Positions 12,715 through 21,339 of a DNA stretch of 46,265 nucleotides are shown piece by piece (the stretch's first letter is position 1; the number at the start of each line of letters is the position of its first letter). The position numbers and the translations under genes are program-made. The DNA comes from Clostridiales bacterium Firm_14 (GTDB lineage: Bacteria; Bacillota; Clostridia; Saccharofermentanales; Saccharofermentanaceae), in assembly GCA_001604135.1 (NCBI GenBank), contig LVAT01000014.1, positions 1-46,265 of the forward strand. The letters are read 5' to 3'. The notes below the pieces were generated by a model. That model searched no databases. It was not told where the DNA came from and worked only from the letters and a program-made list of their open reading frames with translations.

Positions 12715-14982
12715 TTAGTCACCGAAATGAAAATCCGTAGGAACGCCCAGATTCTGTGAGCGCTCATTCAAGTCATCAAGCTTCTTGTCGAGCTCTGACT
12801 CCTGGTTCTTCTTCTCGAGATTTGAATACTGTGTCTTTGTGCAGAGGTAGAGATGCTCTGCGCCGAACTCGTCCTTGATGCCTGCGGAGATCTGTCTGAA
12901 TGCCTGGGATCTCTTAAGGTTGGACAAGAGCTTTGTGTCTTTGTCTTCGAAAACGATATACGCGGAAGTACCGTCCTTGCGGAGCTTTGTCTGCTCTAAG
13001 ATGACCGCGATATTATCGTTGCTCTCCTTGAGCTTTGTCGTGATGTTAGTCCATCTGAAATCGACGTCGGTGGACTCATTGCTGAATGTAGGAGCCCTGA
13101 CGCCTGATCTCGGCCTGCCGTCTACGATAAGGCCGCTCTTGTCTGCCTGAACAGCCAGCTGTGAGCGGGGCTGCACGGGAGCATCCTGCACAGGCTCTTC
13201 TGCGGGAGCTTCCTTGCCGATGCCGTCTTCCAGATCCTTCAAGAAAGATGAAGAAAGGCCTGCGAAGATCCCTGCTGAAGGAGCGGACTTGTCTTCGGGA
13301 AGATTGAATGAGAAGCCGGAAGGTTCAGAAGGTTCTTCTGGTTCGGGTTCATCCGTGCCGAAGCTTAACTGCGGTTCAGTCTCCCTGGGCATAAATGAGA
13401 ATATCGTAGGCTCGGAATGATCGTTAAATGATTCATCTCCGGGAATATATGCATCGTCGTCATCAGGACCAGCAGCGGGCTCTTCCGGTTCAGGCTCTTT
13501 TACAGAAGTGCTTTCCGCAGAAGGCGTGAAAAGAGCATCGAAAGATGATAAGGAAGGCTCGCTTGCCTTGGGCTCAGAAGGTGCCTGGCTAAATGAGAAC
13601 AATCCTGAAGGTGCAGAAGACGGCTGGGGCCTGTAAGGAGCCGGTGCGGTAAAAGCAGGCTTTTCTTCCGGTTCGGGCTTTTCTTCAGGCTCTTCGTCCT
13701 TGGCAGGCCCTATGGGAGCAGCAGAAGGTTCCTCAGATGCCTTTGCGGGTTCTTCTTCCTTCTTGGGTTCGGCCGGCGCAGGTGCTGCTTCAGGTTCTTT
13801 CTTCTCTTCGATCGTGAGCGTTGCAGCTGCTGCAGCCTGCTTCTTCTCGAAGTCAGGGATAACTATAGGTGTTACCGGCAAAGCTGATTTTCTGCCGCAG
13901 AGGCGCATCAGCATGAGCTCAAAGCTCGTGGGAATATCCGGAGACTTGCGGAGCTCGGCATATTCCTTGGAGAGGTAACTTATATAACCGGTCAATGTAT
14001 CGGCACTGACTTTGGCAGCTGTCTGATACATGTCCTTGATCGTTTCCTTAGGGTAGGGCAGATAGATGATAGGGTCTGCCTTGACTCTGATTATGAGAAG
14101 GTCTCTGAAATAAGCGGCGAGATCCAGCGTGAAACGTGCCTGGTTCTTGCCTGAAGCATTTAAGATCTCGCAAAGATCGATGAGTTCGTCGAATCTGGCA
14201 TCGATAAGGCAGTTAGCCATCTTGAAGAGGAATGAACTGTCAACGGTGCCCGTGATCTTCTCGACGTCCTGAGATGAGATCTCCTTGTCGCCGCCGGAGA
14301 TGGCAGAAATCTGGTCGAGCAGGGAGAGCGCGTCACGGAGAGCGCCGTCTGATCTCGATGCGATGAGGCGGAGGGCGTCATCGGAAGCCTTGATGCCGGA
14401 CTTGCCGCAGACTTCTCTTAATCTTCCGGTAATGAGATCTAACGGGATCCTCTTGAAATCGTATCTCTGGCAACGTGAAATGATCGTCGCGGGGATCTTA
14501 TCTGATTCCGTTGTCGCGAAAAGGAAGATAACGTGCTTCGGAGGTTCCTCGATGGTCTTAAGGAGAGCATTGAAAGCACCCTTTGAGAGCATGTGGACCT
14601 CGTCGATTATATAAACTTTGTAAGTTGTTCTGGTGGGAGCGAAATTTACTTCCTGAAGGATCGGCCTGATGTCATCGACACCGTTGTTGGAAGCAGCATC
14701 CATTTCCGTTACGTCAAGGATGGAACCGTCTAAGATGCCCTTGCATGTGGGGCATTCGTTACAGGGATTGCCGTTAACAGGGTGCTCGCAGTTGACGCTT
14801 CTGGCGAAGATCTTGGCGATGGTGGTCTTGCCCGTACCGTGCTGACCGCAGAAAAGATAGGCATGAGCTAATTTCTTAGAGACTACTGACTGCCTTAATG
14901 CGGTTACAGCGGCCTCCTGACCTACTACGTCATCAAAAGTAAGGGGCCTATATTGTCTGTAGAGAACGATATGATCTTCCAT
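12715..14982 (-). CDS. dnaX: DNA polymerase III subunit tau (DnaX)
   Basis: A 755-residue clamp-loader ATPase. The AAA+ module is complete: Walker A GQHGTGKTT near 46-54, a zinc site (C...CNECPTC), Walker B IIDEVHMLSKGAFNALLKTI, and the sensor 1 region FLFATTESDKIP, then domains II and III. A long linker of about 270 residues (roughly 375-640), very rich in Glu, Pro, Ala and Ser, follows and is mostly disordered in appearance. The C-terminal portion (about 640-755) probably contacts the polymerase. No slippery A-run for a gamma product was evident. It is preceded by the SRP RNA gene and followed by ybaB-recR, a conserved Firmicutes arrangement. Confidence 0.96.
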   Translation of the reverse strand: MEDHIVLYRQYRPLTFDDVVGQEAAVTALRQSVVSKKLAHAYLFCGQHGTGKTTIAKIFARSVNCEHPVNGNPCNECPTCKGILDGSILDVTEMDAASNNGVDDIRPILQEVNFAPTRTTYKVYIIDEVHMLSKGAFNALLKTIEEPPKHVIFLFATTESDKIPATIISRCQRYDFKRIPLDLITGRLREVCGKSGIKASDDALRLIASRSDGALRDALSLLDQISAISGGDKEISSQDVEKITGTVDSSFLFKMANCLIDARFDELIDLCEILNASGKNQARFTLDLAAYFRDLLIIRVKADPIIYLPYPKETIKDMYQTAAKVSADTLTGYISYLSKEYAELRKSPDIPTSFELMLMRLCGRKSALPVTPIVIPDFEKKQAAAAATLTIEEKKEPEAAPAPAEPKKEEEPAKASEEPSAAPIGPAKDEEPEEKPEPEEKPAFTAPAPYRPQPSSAPSGLFSFSQAPSEPKASEPSLSSFDALFTPSAESTSVKEPEPEEPAAGPDDDDAYIPGDESFNDHSEPTIFSFMPRETEPQLSFGTDEPEPEEPSEPSGFSFNLPEDKSAPSAGIFAGLSSSFLKDLEDGIGKEAPAEEPVQDAPVQPRSQLAVQADKSGLIVDGRPRSGVRAPTFSNESTDVDFRWTNITTKLKESNDNIAVILEQTKLRKDGTSAYIVFEDKDTKLLSNLKRSQAFRQISAGIKDEFGAEHLYLCTKTQYSNLEKKNQESELDKKLDDLNERSQNLGVPTDFHFGD

Positions 14983-15024
14983 AATTAGTTCCTTAAGCCG
15001 GTTTCAAAAGCAAATAATAAAAAA

Positions 15025-15172
15025 GTTCGTCCCGCCCGAACTGCCGTCGGTAAGGCTTGACCCGCGGCGCACTCCGTAAACCGCTTACTGCTGCTTCCTT
15101 CCGGACCTGACAGGGTTCACAGCCCGAAATCGCACGGGACCTTGGCCGGCGGCAGACCGCGCGGGACGAACT
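15025..15172 (-). ncRNA. ffs: Signal recognition particle RNA (small type)
   Basis: On the minus strand the segment contains the hallmark domain IV of bacterial SRP RNA: GTCAGGTCCGGAAGGAAGCA, with the GGAA tetraloop and the asymmetric loop that binds Ffh. The two ends pair (GTTCGTCCCGC with GCGGGACGAAC), followed inside by a second helix (CTGCCGCCGG with CCGACGGCAG), giving a rod-like molecule of about 148 nt. A T-rich stretch follows the 3' arm and could end transcription. An ATTATA complement of TATAAT at 15191-15196 is a likely -10. The position just upstream of dnaX is typical. Confidence 0.95.
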
Positions 15173-15261
15173 CGTATTTCAAACACATGAATTATAACAT
15201 AAAAGAAAAATATGACACTTCTATTATTAGGACAATCTACGGAAAGCGAGACTATTTTCGC

Positions 15262-16503
15262 TTATTTATAGCACTGCTCAATATATTTCTGCGTATAACT
15301 GCCGAGTGTGGCTATAGCCGTGCCTGCGTCACTTGAATTATAGGCTTCGACGTAGATGATGAGCGCAAAAGGTTCCTTGTAATCCACGATCGCGCACTCC
15401 ATGTATGCCTTTCGCTCGGTATTGCGGCCGAGAATGTGAAGGATCCTCGTATCCTGGGGGAAAGCGGCAGCCAGAGGAGATTCGATCTCGTTTGCTGCGA
15501 GGTCGTTTACAAGTCGCTGGTTTACCTGGGGGTTGATCGTGAATGTGCGGTAGATGTAGGAGAGATACTGGCCCATGTCATAGCAGGAAATCGTTCCGGA
15601 AGTACGGAATTCCTTGCCGCTGTAATCCTTATAGATGACCTTGTCATCGTATGAGACATAGCCGCTGATCTTCTTGATCGCTGCAAGCGTTTCTTCCATT
15701 CCGCCGAGATTGTTGATCAGGTAATTTAGAGCGATGCTGTCGTTCTTTGCGATCGAATAATAGAGGATGGTCCTCATGTAGAACTGTTTGCCGTAGGAGT
15801 ATGTTTTTGCGATGTATGAGGAATTGCGCGCCCCCTTATAGTTTCCGTCATAGGTAACGATCTCGGAAAGGGGACCTGTTATGCCGGCGTTCTTGTCGTA
15901 ATAAACGAGGGCGATCGGGATGGCCATTGCGCCTGAAGGGAGGACCGGGTCGAGCTCGTCTACGCCCAGACGTTCGCCGCTGGACAATGAGATGAACTCA
16001 AAGCAGATCCTCATATTGGTGTGGTTTCTCTGATAAGCCTCAACCTGTTCCTTAAGCTCATCGAGATACACGGCGCGCTGCTGGTAGGATGCAGTCTGGA
16101 TCTCAATGGGCTTAAAGCTGAAGTTCCTGTCCTCCATGAAGGGGTCAGGCGCATTGTCCTGCGAACGGCCCGTGCCTTCAGGTGAGAGCGTAGGCGTAGG
16201 CGTTGCAGCGAGCACCGCATGCGGTACGGTGGTCGTTGCAGTCGTCGTAACCTGAGTAGTTGTTTCGGTTGTTGTGTGTACCGGTCTCTGATATGCCGAA
16301 TAAGCGGTAGTCGTACTGGTTGCCGCACCGACAAGTCCGGGATACATGAGCCTGTAAGTATCCTGTGCGGACGCTATGGAGCTTATGAATACTACTACGA
16401 AAGTAATCGCAAGCAGTATCAGAATGATCACGAGCGTGCGCTTTTTGCGGGATGTCTTTATCCCTTCGGCCTTTTTCAGAAATGTCGGATTCGGTCTTAC
16501 CAT
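15262..16503 (-). CDS. Membrane-anchored beta-lactamase-fold protein, likely catalytically inactive
   Basis: A 413-residue protein with a basic N-terminus, one membrane helix (about 23-45), a Thr/Pro-rich external linker (about 60-115), and a C-terminal domain resembling class A beta-lactamase-like serine hydrolases. The usual catalytic SxxK motif should fall at LPSGAMAIPIAL (Ser190), but the lysine is replaced by methionine. The second motif is the atypical SIAKNDSIALNYLI and no clear KTG is visible (HILGRNTERKAY is in that region). A binding or sensing role is more likely than hydrolysis. It starts 6 bp after the fhs stop, so is probably co-transcribed with it, though no functional link is obvious. 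Confidence 0.72.
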   Translation of the reverse strand: MVRPNPTFLKKAEGIKTSRKKRTLVIILILLAITFVVVFISSIASAQDTYRLMYPGLVGAATSTTTAYSAYQRPVHTTTETTTQVTTTATTTVPHAVLAATPTPTLSPEGTGRSQDNAPDPFMEDRNFSFKPIEIQTASYQQRAVYLDELKEQVEAYQRNHTNMRICFEFISLSSGERLGVDELDPVLPSGAMAIPIALVYYDKNAGITGPLSEIVTYDGNYKGARNSSYIAKTYSYGKQFYMRTILYYSIAKNDSIALNYLINNLGGMEETLAAIKKISGYVSYDDKVIYKDYSGKEFRTSGTISCYDMGQYLSYIYRTFTINPQVNQRLVNDLAANEIESPLAAAFPQDTRILHILGRNTERKAYMECAIVDYKEPFALIIYVEAYNSSDAGTAIATLGSYTQKYIEQCYK

Positions 16504-16509
16504 TAAATA

Positions 16510-18183
16510 TCAGAACAGTCCCGTAATTACGCCATTGTTATCGATGTTGATATCCATTGCGGCAGGGTGCGGGGGAAGGCCCGGCATGGTTACGATAGTA
16601 CCCGTGAGGATAACGAGATAACCTGCGCCTGCTGAGATATAACAGTCTCTGACAGTAAGTGTGAAGCCTTCCGGATTGCCGAGTTTCTTCGGATCGTCGG
16701 AAAGCGAATATTGTGTCTTTGCAATGCAGATAGGGAGGTTTCCGTAGCCCTTCTCAACGAATTCGTTGATCTTAGCCTGTGCTTCGGGAAGGATGTCTAC
16801 CTTGCCTGCGCCGTAAACCTTTGTAGCGACCTTTGTGATCTTCTCTTCGACGGAATCCGTAAGCTCGTAGCTGTAAACGGGATTCTTCGGCTTGTTCTGA
16901 TCAAGGATCGAAAGTGCCTTGTTGGCAAGATCGATACCGCCTTCGCCGCCCTTGGCAAAGATCTCTGCGGGAGCGAATTCTGCACCCGTAGCCTTGCATG
17001 CTTCCTCAACGATGGCGAGCTCTTCTTCGGTATCCGTAAGGAATCTGTTGGATGCAACGAGAACCGGGATGCCGAAATTCTGCATGTTCTGAATGTGTCT
17101 CAAAACATTTGCGAGGCCGGCCTTAACTGCTTCCGGATTAGGATTGGAGAGCTCTGCCTTAGGAATGCCGGCATTGTACTTAAGAGATCTTACAGTTGTA
17201 ACGATTACTACGAGATCAGGCCAGATGCCGAGATCTCTGCACTTGATATCAAGGAACTTCTCAGCGCCAAGGTCTGCACCGAAGCCTGCTTCGGTAACTA
17301 CGATATCGCTGAGCTTTAATGCTGTCTTAGTTGCGATGCATGTGTTGCAGCCGTGTGAGATGTTCGCGAAAGGTCCGCCGTGAACCAGTGCGGGAACGCC
17401 TTCCAAGGACTGGACGAGGTTAGGGCACATAGCGTCCTTAAGGCATGTAACAAGGCTTCCGGTTGCTCCGAGCTGGCCTGCTGTTACGATGTTTCCGTCC
17501 ATGTCGTAAGCGATTGCGATCCTGTCTAATCTTACCTTCAGGTCATCCATGTCCTTTGCGAGGCAGAGGATCGCCATGATCTCTGAAGCTGCCGTGATCT
17601 GGAATATCTCGGGACGCGTTACGCCCTTTGTGCCACCGCCGACACCGACAGTAACTGCACGAAGGCACCTGTCATTCATGTCGAGGCATCTCTTCCACAA
17701 GATCCTGTCCTTATCGATGTTGAGGCTGTTGCCCTGGAATAAGTGATTGTCGATGAGTGCTGCAAGAAGGTTGTTTGCAGTCGTTATAGCGTGGAGGTCA
17801 CCTGTGAAGTGAAGGTTGATGTCCTCCATGGGGACGACCTGAGAATAACCGCCGCCGCAGGCACCGCCCTTGACGCCGAATACAGGTCCCAATGAGGGTT
17901 CTCTTAATGCCAGGATAGGATTCTTGCCCACAAGCTTTAAGCCCTGTGCGAGGCCGATGCTTACTGTTGTCTTTCCTTCGCCTGCCGGCGTAGGATTCAT
18001 CGCGGTAACGAGAATGAGCTTGGCACCGGGTCTTTCAGGCAGATCCCTAATGTAGTTTAACGGGAGCTTTGCTTTGTATTTTCCGTAGAATTCGAGCTTA
18101 TCAGGATCTATTCCTGCCTGCTCTGCAACTTCTGCGATGGGCTTGATCTTTGCACTCTGGGCTATCTCGATATCACTAAGCAT
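16510..18183 (-). CDS. fhs: Formate-tetrahydrofolate ligase
   Basis: A 557-residue enzyme that makes 10-formyl-tetrahydrofolate from formate, THF and ATP, feeding purine synthesis, formyl-methionyl-tRNA and the acetyl-CoA pathway in some anaerobes. Visible: the ATP-binding loop TPAGEGKTTVSIGLAQGL near 67-84, the conserved EPSLGPVFGVKGGACGGGYSQ region (about 95-115), LHFTGDLHAI, and the C-terminal GYLVILTGTIVTMPGLPPHPA. Length and motifs are those of a complete family member. GGAGAGG precedes the ATG. Upstream lies a divergent region shared with veg. Confidence 0.98.
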   Translation of the reverse strand: MLSDIEIAQSAKIKPIAEVAEQAGIDPDKLEFYGKYKAKLPLNYIRDLPERPGAKLILVTAMNPTPAGEGKTTVSIGLAQGLKLVGKNPILALREPSLGPVFGVKGGACGGGYSQVVPMEDINLHFTGDLHAITTANNLLAALIDNHLFQGNSLNIDKDRILWKRCLDMNDRCLRAVTVGVGGGTKGVTRPEIFQITAASEIMAILCLAKDMDDLKVRLDRIAIAYDMDGNIVTAGQLGATGSLVTCLKDAMCPNLVQSLEGVPALVHGGPFANISHGCNTCIATKTALKLSDIVVTEAGFGADLGAEKFLDIKCRDLGIWPDLVVIVTTVRSLKYNAGIPKAELSNPNPEAVKAGLANVLRHIQNMQNFGIPVLVASNRFLTDTEEELAIVEEACKATGAEFAPAEIFAKGGEGGIDLANKALSILDQNKPKNPVYSYELTDSVEEKITKVATKVYGAGKVDILPEAQAKINEFVEKGYGNLPICIAKTQYSLSDDPKKLGNPEGFTLTVRDCYISAGAGYLVILTGTIVTMPGLPPHPAAMDINIDNNGVITGLF

Positions 18184-18353
18184 TTTTGACCTCTCCTATC
18201 AGTTTTTAGAGTAATGCTACGATTGTATTGTAAAAAGAGAGCCTTTTCAATGAGAGTTAAAAGCTGTTCTGTAAGAAAATAGAAAAACTTCTACCTAACC
18301 ACTATATTTTGTGAGATTACTGGTGTTTTTTTACTAAATGTTGTGTTTCCGCG

Positions 18354-18382
18354 TTGACAATATGTCAAGGAAATGTTAGCAT
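18354..18382 (+). promoter_or_regulatory. Promoter of veg
   Basis: A perfect -35 TTGACA (18354-18359) and TAGCAT -10 (18377-18382) are 17 bp apart. The -35 is also half of the small inverted repeat TTGACA-ATA-TGTCAA. The expected transcript has a 5' UTR of about 80 nt. The orthologous veg promoter of Bacillus is famously strong. Confidence 0.75.
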
Positions 18383-18468
18383 TGGTGCAAGTTTGGTAAT
18401 ATTTCCGTAATGTTCCTTTAAGGCGTTTGCAATATTTATCAACAATTCTCCTGGTGGAGGGAAGACGT

Positions 18469-18738
18469 ATGATTATCAGTTCCGATTTGGAAATGTGCAA
18501 GGGTAAGTTTCAAGAGCTCATCGGCAAGCGTATAGTTTGCAAGACCAACGGCGGACGCAAGAGGATCATCACATACATCGGTACAGTAGAGCACTGCTAT
18601 CCCAATGTTTTCACAATGCTTTGCAAGAATGAAGCAGGCAAGGAGTCTCTCGTATCTTTCTCATACATCGATGTTCTCACAAGAACAGTCAGAGTAGGCA
18701 TCATGCCTGAGAAGTCACAGGAAGAAGTAGCAGTCTGA
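18469..18738 (+). CDS. veg: Veg family protein
   Basis: An 89-residue protein of the Veg family. The core GKFQELIGKRIVCKTNGGRK followed by YPNVFTMLC and SFSYIDVLTRTVRV matches Bacillus Veg (LGKRLTLKANGGRR, YPSVF, SYSYADILTETV). Veg folds as a small beta-barrel; in Bacillus it stimulates biofilm matrix gene expression by an unclear route, and its wide conservation suggests a more basic role. The ATG at 18469 has GGAGG about 7-8 bp upstream; the longer frame back to 18427 has no ribosome-binding site. A terminator follows, so it is monocistronic. Confidence 0.9.
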   Translation: MIISSDLEMCKGKFQELIGKRIVCKTNGGRKRIITYIGTVEHCYPNVFTMLCKNEAGKESLVSFSYIDVLTRTVRVGIMPEKSQEEVAV

Positions 18739-18763
18739 TCCTGAACTATTAAGCTAATCACAA

Positions 18764-18808
18764 AGCGCTGTCAGAACTGATTTGGTCAGGTTTTGACAGT
18801 GCTTTTTT
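18764..18808 (+). terminator. Terminator after veg
   Basis: AGCGCTGTCA (18764-18773) and TGACAGTGCT (18794-18803) form a 10-bp stem with one G-U pair around a 20-base loop, with TTTTTT at 18803-18808. It separates veg from ispE. Confidence 0.85.
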
Positions 18809-18843
18809 GTTGGGCTTTGAGGGGTACCTTAAGGCTCCGGGTT

Positions 18844-18872
18844 TTGATTTATCATGCCCATAAGGGTAAAAT
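18844..18872 (+). promoter_or_regulatory. Promoter of ispE
   Basis: TTGATT (18844-18849) and TAAAAT (18867-18872) are 17 bp apart, placing the start of transcription about 38 bp before the ATG at 18917. An upstream in-frame ATG at 18854 lies inside the spacer, which argues against it being the gene start. Confidence 0.7.
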
Positions 18873-18916
18873 TAAATTACAAACCTTTCTTTTGTCAGAT
18901 CTTTCAGGAGTTCATC

Positions 18917-19867
18917 ATGGATTCTTACGAAATAACAGCTAATGCCAAATTGAATCTTTTCTTGCGTATTCGCGGGATACTTCCAAACGGCTATCACAGC
19001 TTATATTCGATAATGCAGGAAATAGATCTTGCAGATAACCTCACGATCAACATCTATCCTGAGCGCGAGAGCGGATTTGACATCAAGTGCATCGGCAGAA
19101 ATGATATCGATCCCGAGAAGAATCTCTGCAGCAAAGCAAAGGACAGATTCCTGTCCTCGCTCCGCAAGAAGGCCGTGAATGACCCTTCGATCGAAGGCGC
19201 TGAGAAGTGGCAGAGAAACGAATTTCCTTATATTGAGATCGTCCTTACCAAGCGCATCCCTTCCGAATCGGGAATGGGCGGCGGAAGCTCTGATGCGGCA
19301 GCGGTCCTCATGGTCCTTCAGGAGCATTTCGGATGTCCCTTCACGGACGAAGAGCTTAACCAGCTGGCTGTAAATGTCGGTGCTGACGTTCCGTTCTTCC
19401 TTTACGGCGGAACATGCCTCTGCGAGAAAGTAGGCGAGGACATAAGGGTAGTAGAACCGCTCTCCGATATTCAGCTTCTTATCGTAAAACCCAAGGAAGG
19501 AGTATCAACTCCCGAGTGCTTCCATGCCATAGACAGCAAGCCTTTGCCGGCATTCGACGAAGACCGCTATGAGGCATATATCGCAGGACTTAATGAAGAT
19601 GAGGGCGATGCCCTTACAAGATTCCTTAAGGGCGGAGATCTCCTTACGAACGATCTCGAAATGCCGTCGGAGGAGAAGGTCCCGCTGATAAAGAAAGTAA
19701 GGGAGACGCTTCTTGCCACAGGCGCAAGATACAGCCGCATGACCGGTTCCGGCAGCGCCGTTTTCGCGATGTATGACAGCATTGATCTCAGGGATAAAGC
19801 TTACGGTCAGATAAAGAACGATCCTGATTTCTCAGACTGCGATCTGTTCCTGTCAAAGACTATCTGA
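18917..19867 (+). CDS. ispE: 4-diphosphocytidyl-2-C-methyl-D-erythritol kinase
   Basis: A 316-residue GHMP kinase of the MEP isoprenoid pathway; it phosphorylates CDP-methylerythritol at the 2-hydroxyl. Seen: N-terminal ANAKLNLFLRIRGILPNGYH (family AKINLxLxVxGxRxDGYH), the ATP-binding glycine loop IPSESGMGGGSSDAAAVL near residues 113-130, ADVPFFLYGGT, and the C-terminal MTGSGSAVFAMYD motif. AGGAG lies 6 bp before the ATG at 18917. Its last 15 bp overlap the end of the converging GNAT gene. The veg-ispE neighbourhood is shared with Bacillus, but sspF is missing between them. Confidence 0.96.
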   Translation: MDSYEITANAKLNLFLRIRGILPNGYHSLYSIMQEIDLADNLTINIYPERESGFDIKCIGRNDIDPEKNLCSKAKDRFLSSLRKKAVNDPSIEGAEKWQRNEFPYIEIVLTKRIPSESGMGGGSSDAAAVLMVLQEHFGCPFTDEELNQLAVNVGADVPFFLYGGTCLCEKVGEDIRVVEPLSDIQLLIVKPKEGVSTPECFHAIDSKPLPAFDEDRYEAYIAGLNEDEGDALTRFLKGGDLLTNDLEMPSEEKVPLIKKVRETLLATGARYSRMTGSGSAVFAMYDSIDLRDKAYGQIKNDPDFSDCDLFLSKTI

Positions 19868-20392
19868 TCTCCTGGCAAAAAGGCCTCTCATATAACCTCT
19901 GGAATTCTCAGAATCAATTAGTTCGAATCCTCTCTTACCGTAGAATTCGACCATGTTTTTATTGGTTGCCGCAGAGTGCAGGAGTATGCATTCCGCGCCT
20001 TTTTCGCGTGCGAGGTCAACGGCTCTCGTCATGAGGTCTATTCCGAGGCCTGTCTTTCTGAACTTTTCGAGCACCGCAAATCTGGAGATGTAAAAAGACT
20101 TGCCCATGTCCTTCAAGTATTCGAAAGTCTTGTCCGAGAAATTGTAGACAAGGGGATTGGGGCATTCCTTGATGCAGATGGAACCGACGATCCTGCCGCC
20201 GGTCTCAGCCACGAGGCAGGTCTGCCTTGATATTCTGTCGGCAACGCTCTCGATGCTCTCGGTCATCGCTTCGAGCATCGAAGAAGATATGCCCGAATCC
20301 GCGCAATAAGTAAGCATCGCGCTTCTTAAGAGGCGCGATACTTCAGGTGCGTCAGTGACGCTTGCGATTCTTATTACGGGACTGTCTTTCAT
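19853..20392 (-). CDS. GNAT-family N-acetyltransferase, last gene of the arg operon
   Basis: A 179-residue GCN5-type acetyltransferase. The acetyl-CoA-binding motif A is visible as FAVLEKFRKTGLGIDLMTRA near 105-124 (pattern R/Q-x-x-G-x-G/A), followed by ECILLHSAATNKNMVEFYGKRGF, the family's motif B. The ATG overlaps the argF stop (TGATG), so it is co-translated with argF. Given that argJ is missing from the operon, it is a candidate for the acetylglutamate-forming step, but sequence alone cannot show the substrate; it could equally be an unrelated small-molecule or protein acetyltransferase. Its 3' end overlaps ispE by 15 bp in a convergent arrangement. Confidence 0.85.
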   Translation of the reverse strand: MKDSPVIRIASVTDAPEVSRLLRSAMLTYCADSGISSSMLEAMTESIESVADRISRQTCLVAETGGRIVGSICIKECPNPLVYNFSDKTFEYLKDMGKSFYISRFAVLEKFRKTGLGIDLMTRAVDLAREKGAECILLHSAATNKNMVEFYGKRGFELIDSENSRGYMRGLFARRSDSL

Positions 20393-21315
20393 CAGTTAAG
20401 GAAGCAGTTTACGAGGATTGCCTTGTGAGCGTGGAGTCTGTTCTCTGCTTCGTCGAATACAACGCTCTGAGGTCCGTCGATGACGTCTTCTGTTACTTCA
20501 TAGCCTCTGTAAGCAGGGAGGCAGTGCATGAAGATGGCATCCTTATGAGCTACGCCCATGAGCTTGGAGTTGACCTGATAGTTCTTGAAGATCTCAACTC
20601 TCTGAGCCTTCTCAGCTTCCTGGCCCATTGATGTCCATGTGTCTGTATAGATAACGTCAGCGCCTTCAGCTGCCTCGAAAGGATCTTCAGTCATGAGGAT
20701 CTTGGAGCCTGTTACCTTCGCATCTTCCTGAGCTTCGAGCACATACTTGTCAGGGCAGGTGTAAGCCTTAGGGGAAGCTACGGAGATGTCCATTCCTGCC
20801 TTTGCGCAAGCGTGGAGGAGGGAATTGGCCATGTTGTTTCCGTCGCCTAAGTAAGCCATCTTGAGGCCCTTAAGTGCACCCTTGTGCTCCTTGATCGTAA
20901 GGAGGTCAGCCAATACCTGTGTAGGGTGCTGGTCATCTGTAAGACCGTTGATAACAGGAACCTTTCCGTACTTTGCGAGGTCTTCAACGTCCTGATGCTT
21001 GAATGTTCTGATCATAATGCCGTCGACCATGCCGGACAGAACGTTAGCAGTATCGTAGATGGTCTCGCCTCTGCCGATCTGGATGTCGTTGTTGCTTAAG
21101 AAAAGTGCCTGACCGCCTAACTGATACATGCCGACTTCAAAGGAGACTCTTGTTCTCGTGGAGGACTTCGTGAAGATCATGGCAAGGGACTTGCCCTTAA
21201 GAAGGTGGTGCTCGATGCCGGCCTTTGTCTTTGCCTTAAGGTCTACTGCAACGTCCAAAAGATAATCAAGATCTTCAAAAGAAACGTCTCTGTGGAAATC
21301 AATATAATGCTTCAT
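20392..21315 (-). CDS. argF: Ornithine carbamoyltransferase
   Basis: A 307-residue enzyme that joins carbamoyl phosphate and ornithine to give citrulline, the sixth step of arginine synthesis. The carbamoyl-phosphate loop SSTRTRVSFE (about 53-62), DDQHPTQVLADL, the ornithine-binding loop FMHCLPAYRGYEVTEDVIDG and the usual C-terminal AENRLHAHKAILV are all present. It is the fourth gene of the argC-B-D-F operon. AGGAG precedes the ATG at about 9 bp. An anabolic role fits the operon better than a catabolic (ArcB) role because no arcA or arcC lies nearby. Confidence 0.96.
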   Translation of the reverse strand: MKHYIDFHRDVSFEDLDYLLDVAVDLKAKTKAGIEHHLLKGKSLAMIFTKSSTRTRVSFEVGMYQLGGQALFLSNNDIQIGRGETIYDTANVLSGMVDGIMIRTFKHQDVEDLAKYGKVPVINGLTDDQHPTQVLADLLTIKEHKGALKGLKMAYLGDGNNMANSLLHACAKAGMDISVASPKAYTCPDKYVLEAQEDAKVTGSKILMTEDPFEAAEGADVIYTDTWTSMGQEAEKAQRVEIFKNYQVNSKLMGVAHKDAIFMHCLPAYRGYEVTEDVIDGPQSVVFDEAENRLHAHKAILVNCFLN

Positions 21316-21339
21316 TTGTAATTACTCCTTGGTTGTCGG

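Noticed and set aside
12715-14982. Programmed frameshift in dnaX giving a gamma subunit
   Set aside because: No A-rich slippery sequence with a downstream hairpin was apparent near the end of the ATPase domain.
15025-15172. tRNA-Ser or other tRNA near dnaX
   Set aside because: The structured segment is SRP RNA: it has the GGAAGGAAGCA domain IV signature and no cloverleaf.
16711-17319. 202-residue frame on the plus strand inside fhs
   Set aside because: Antisense shadow of a highly conserved gene; codon structure belongs to fhs.
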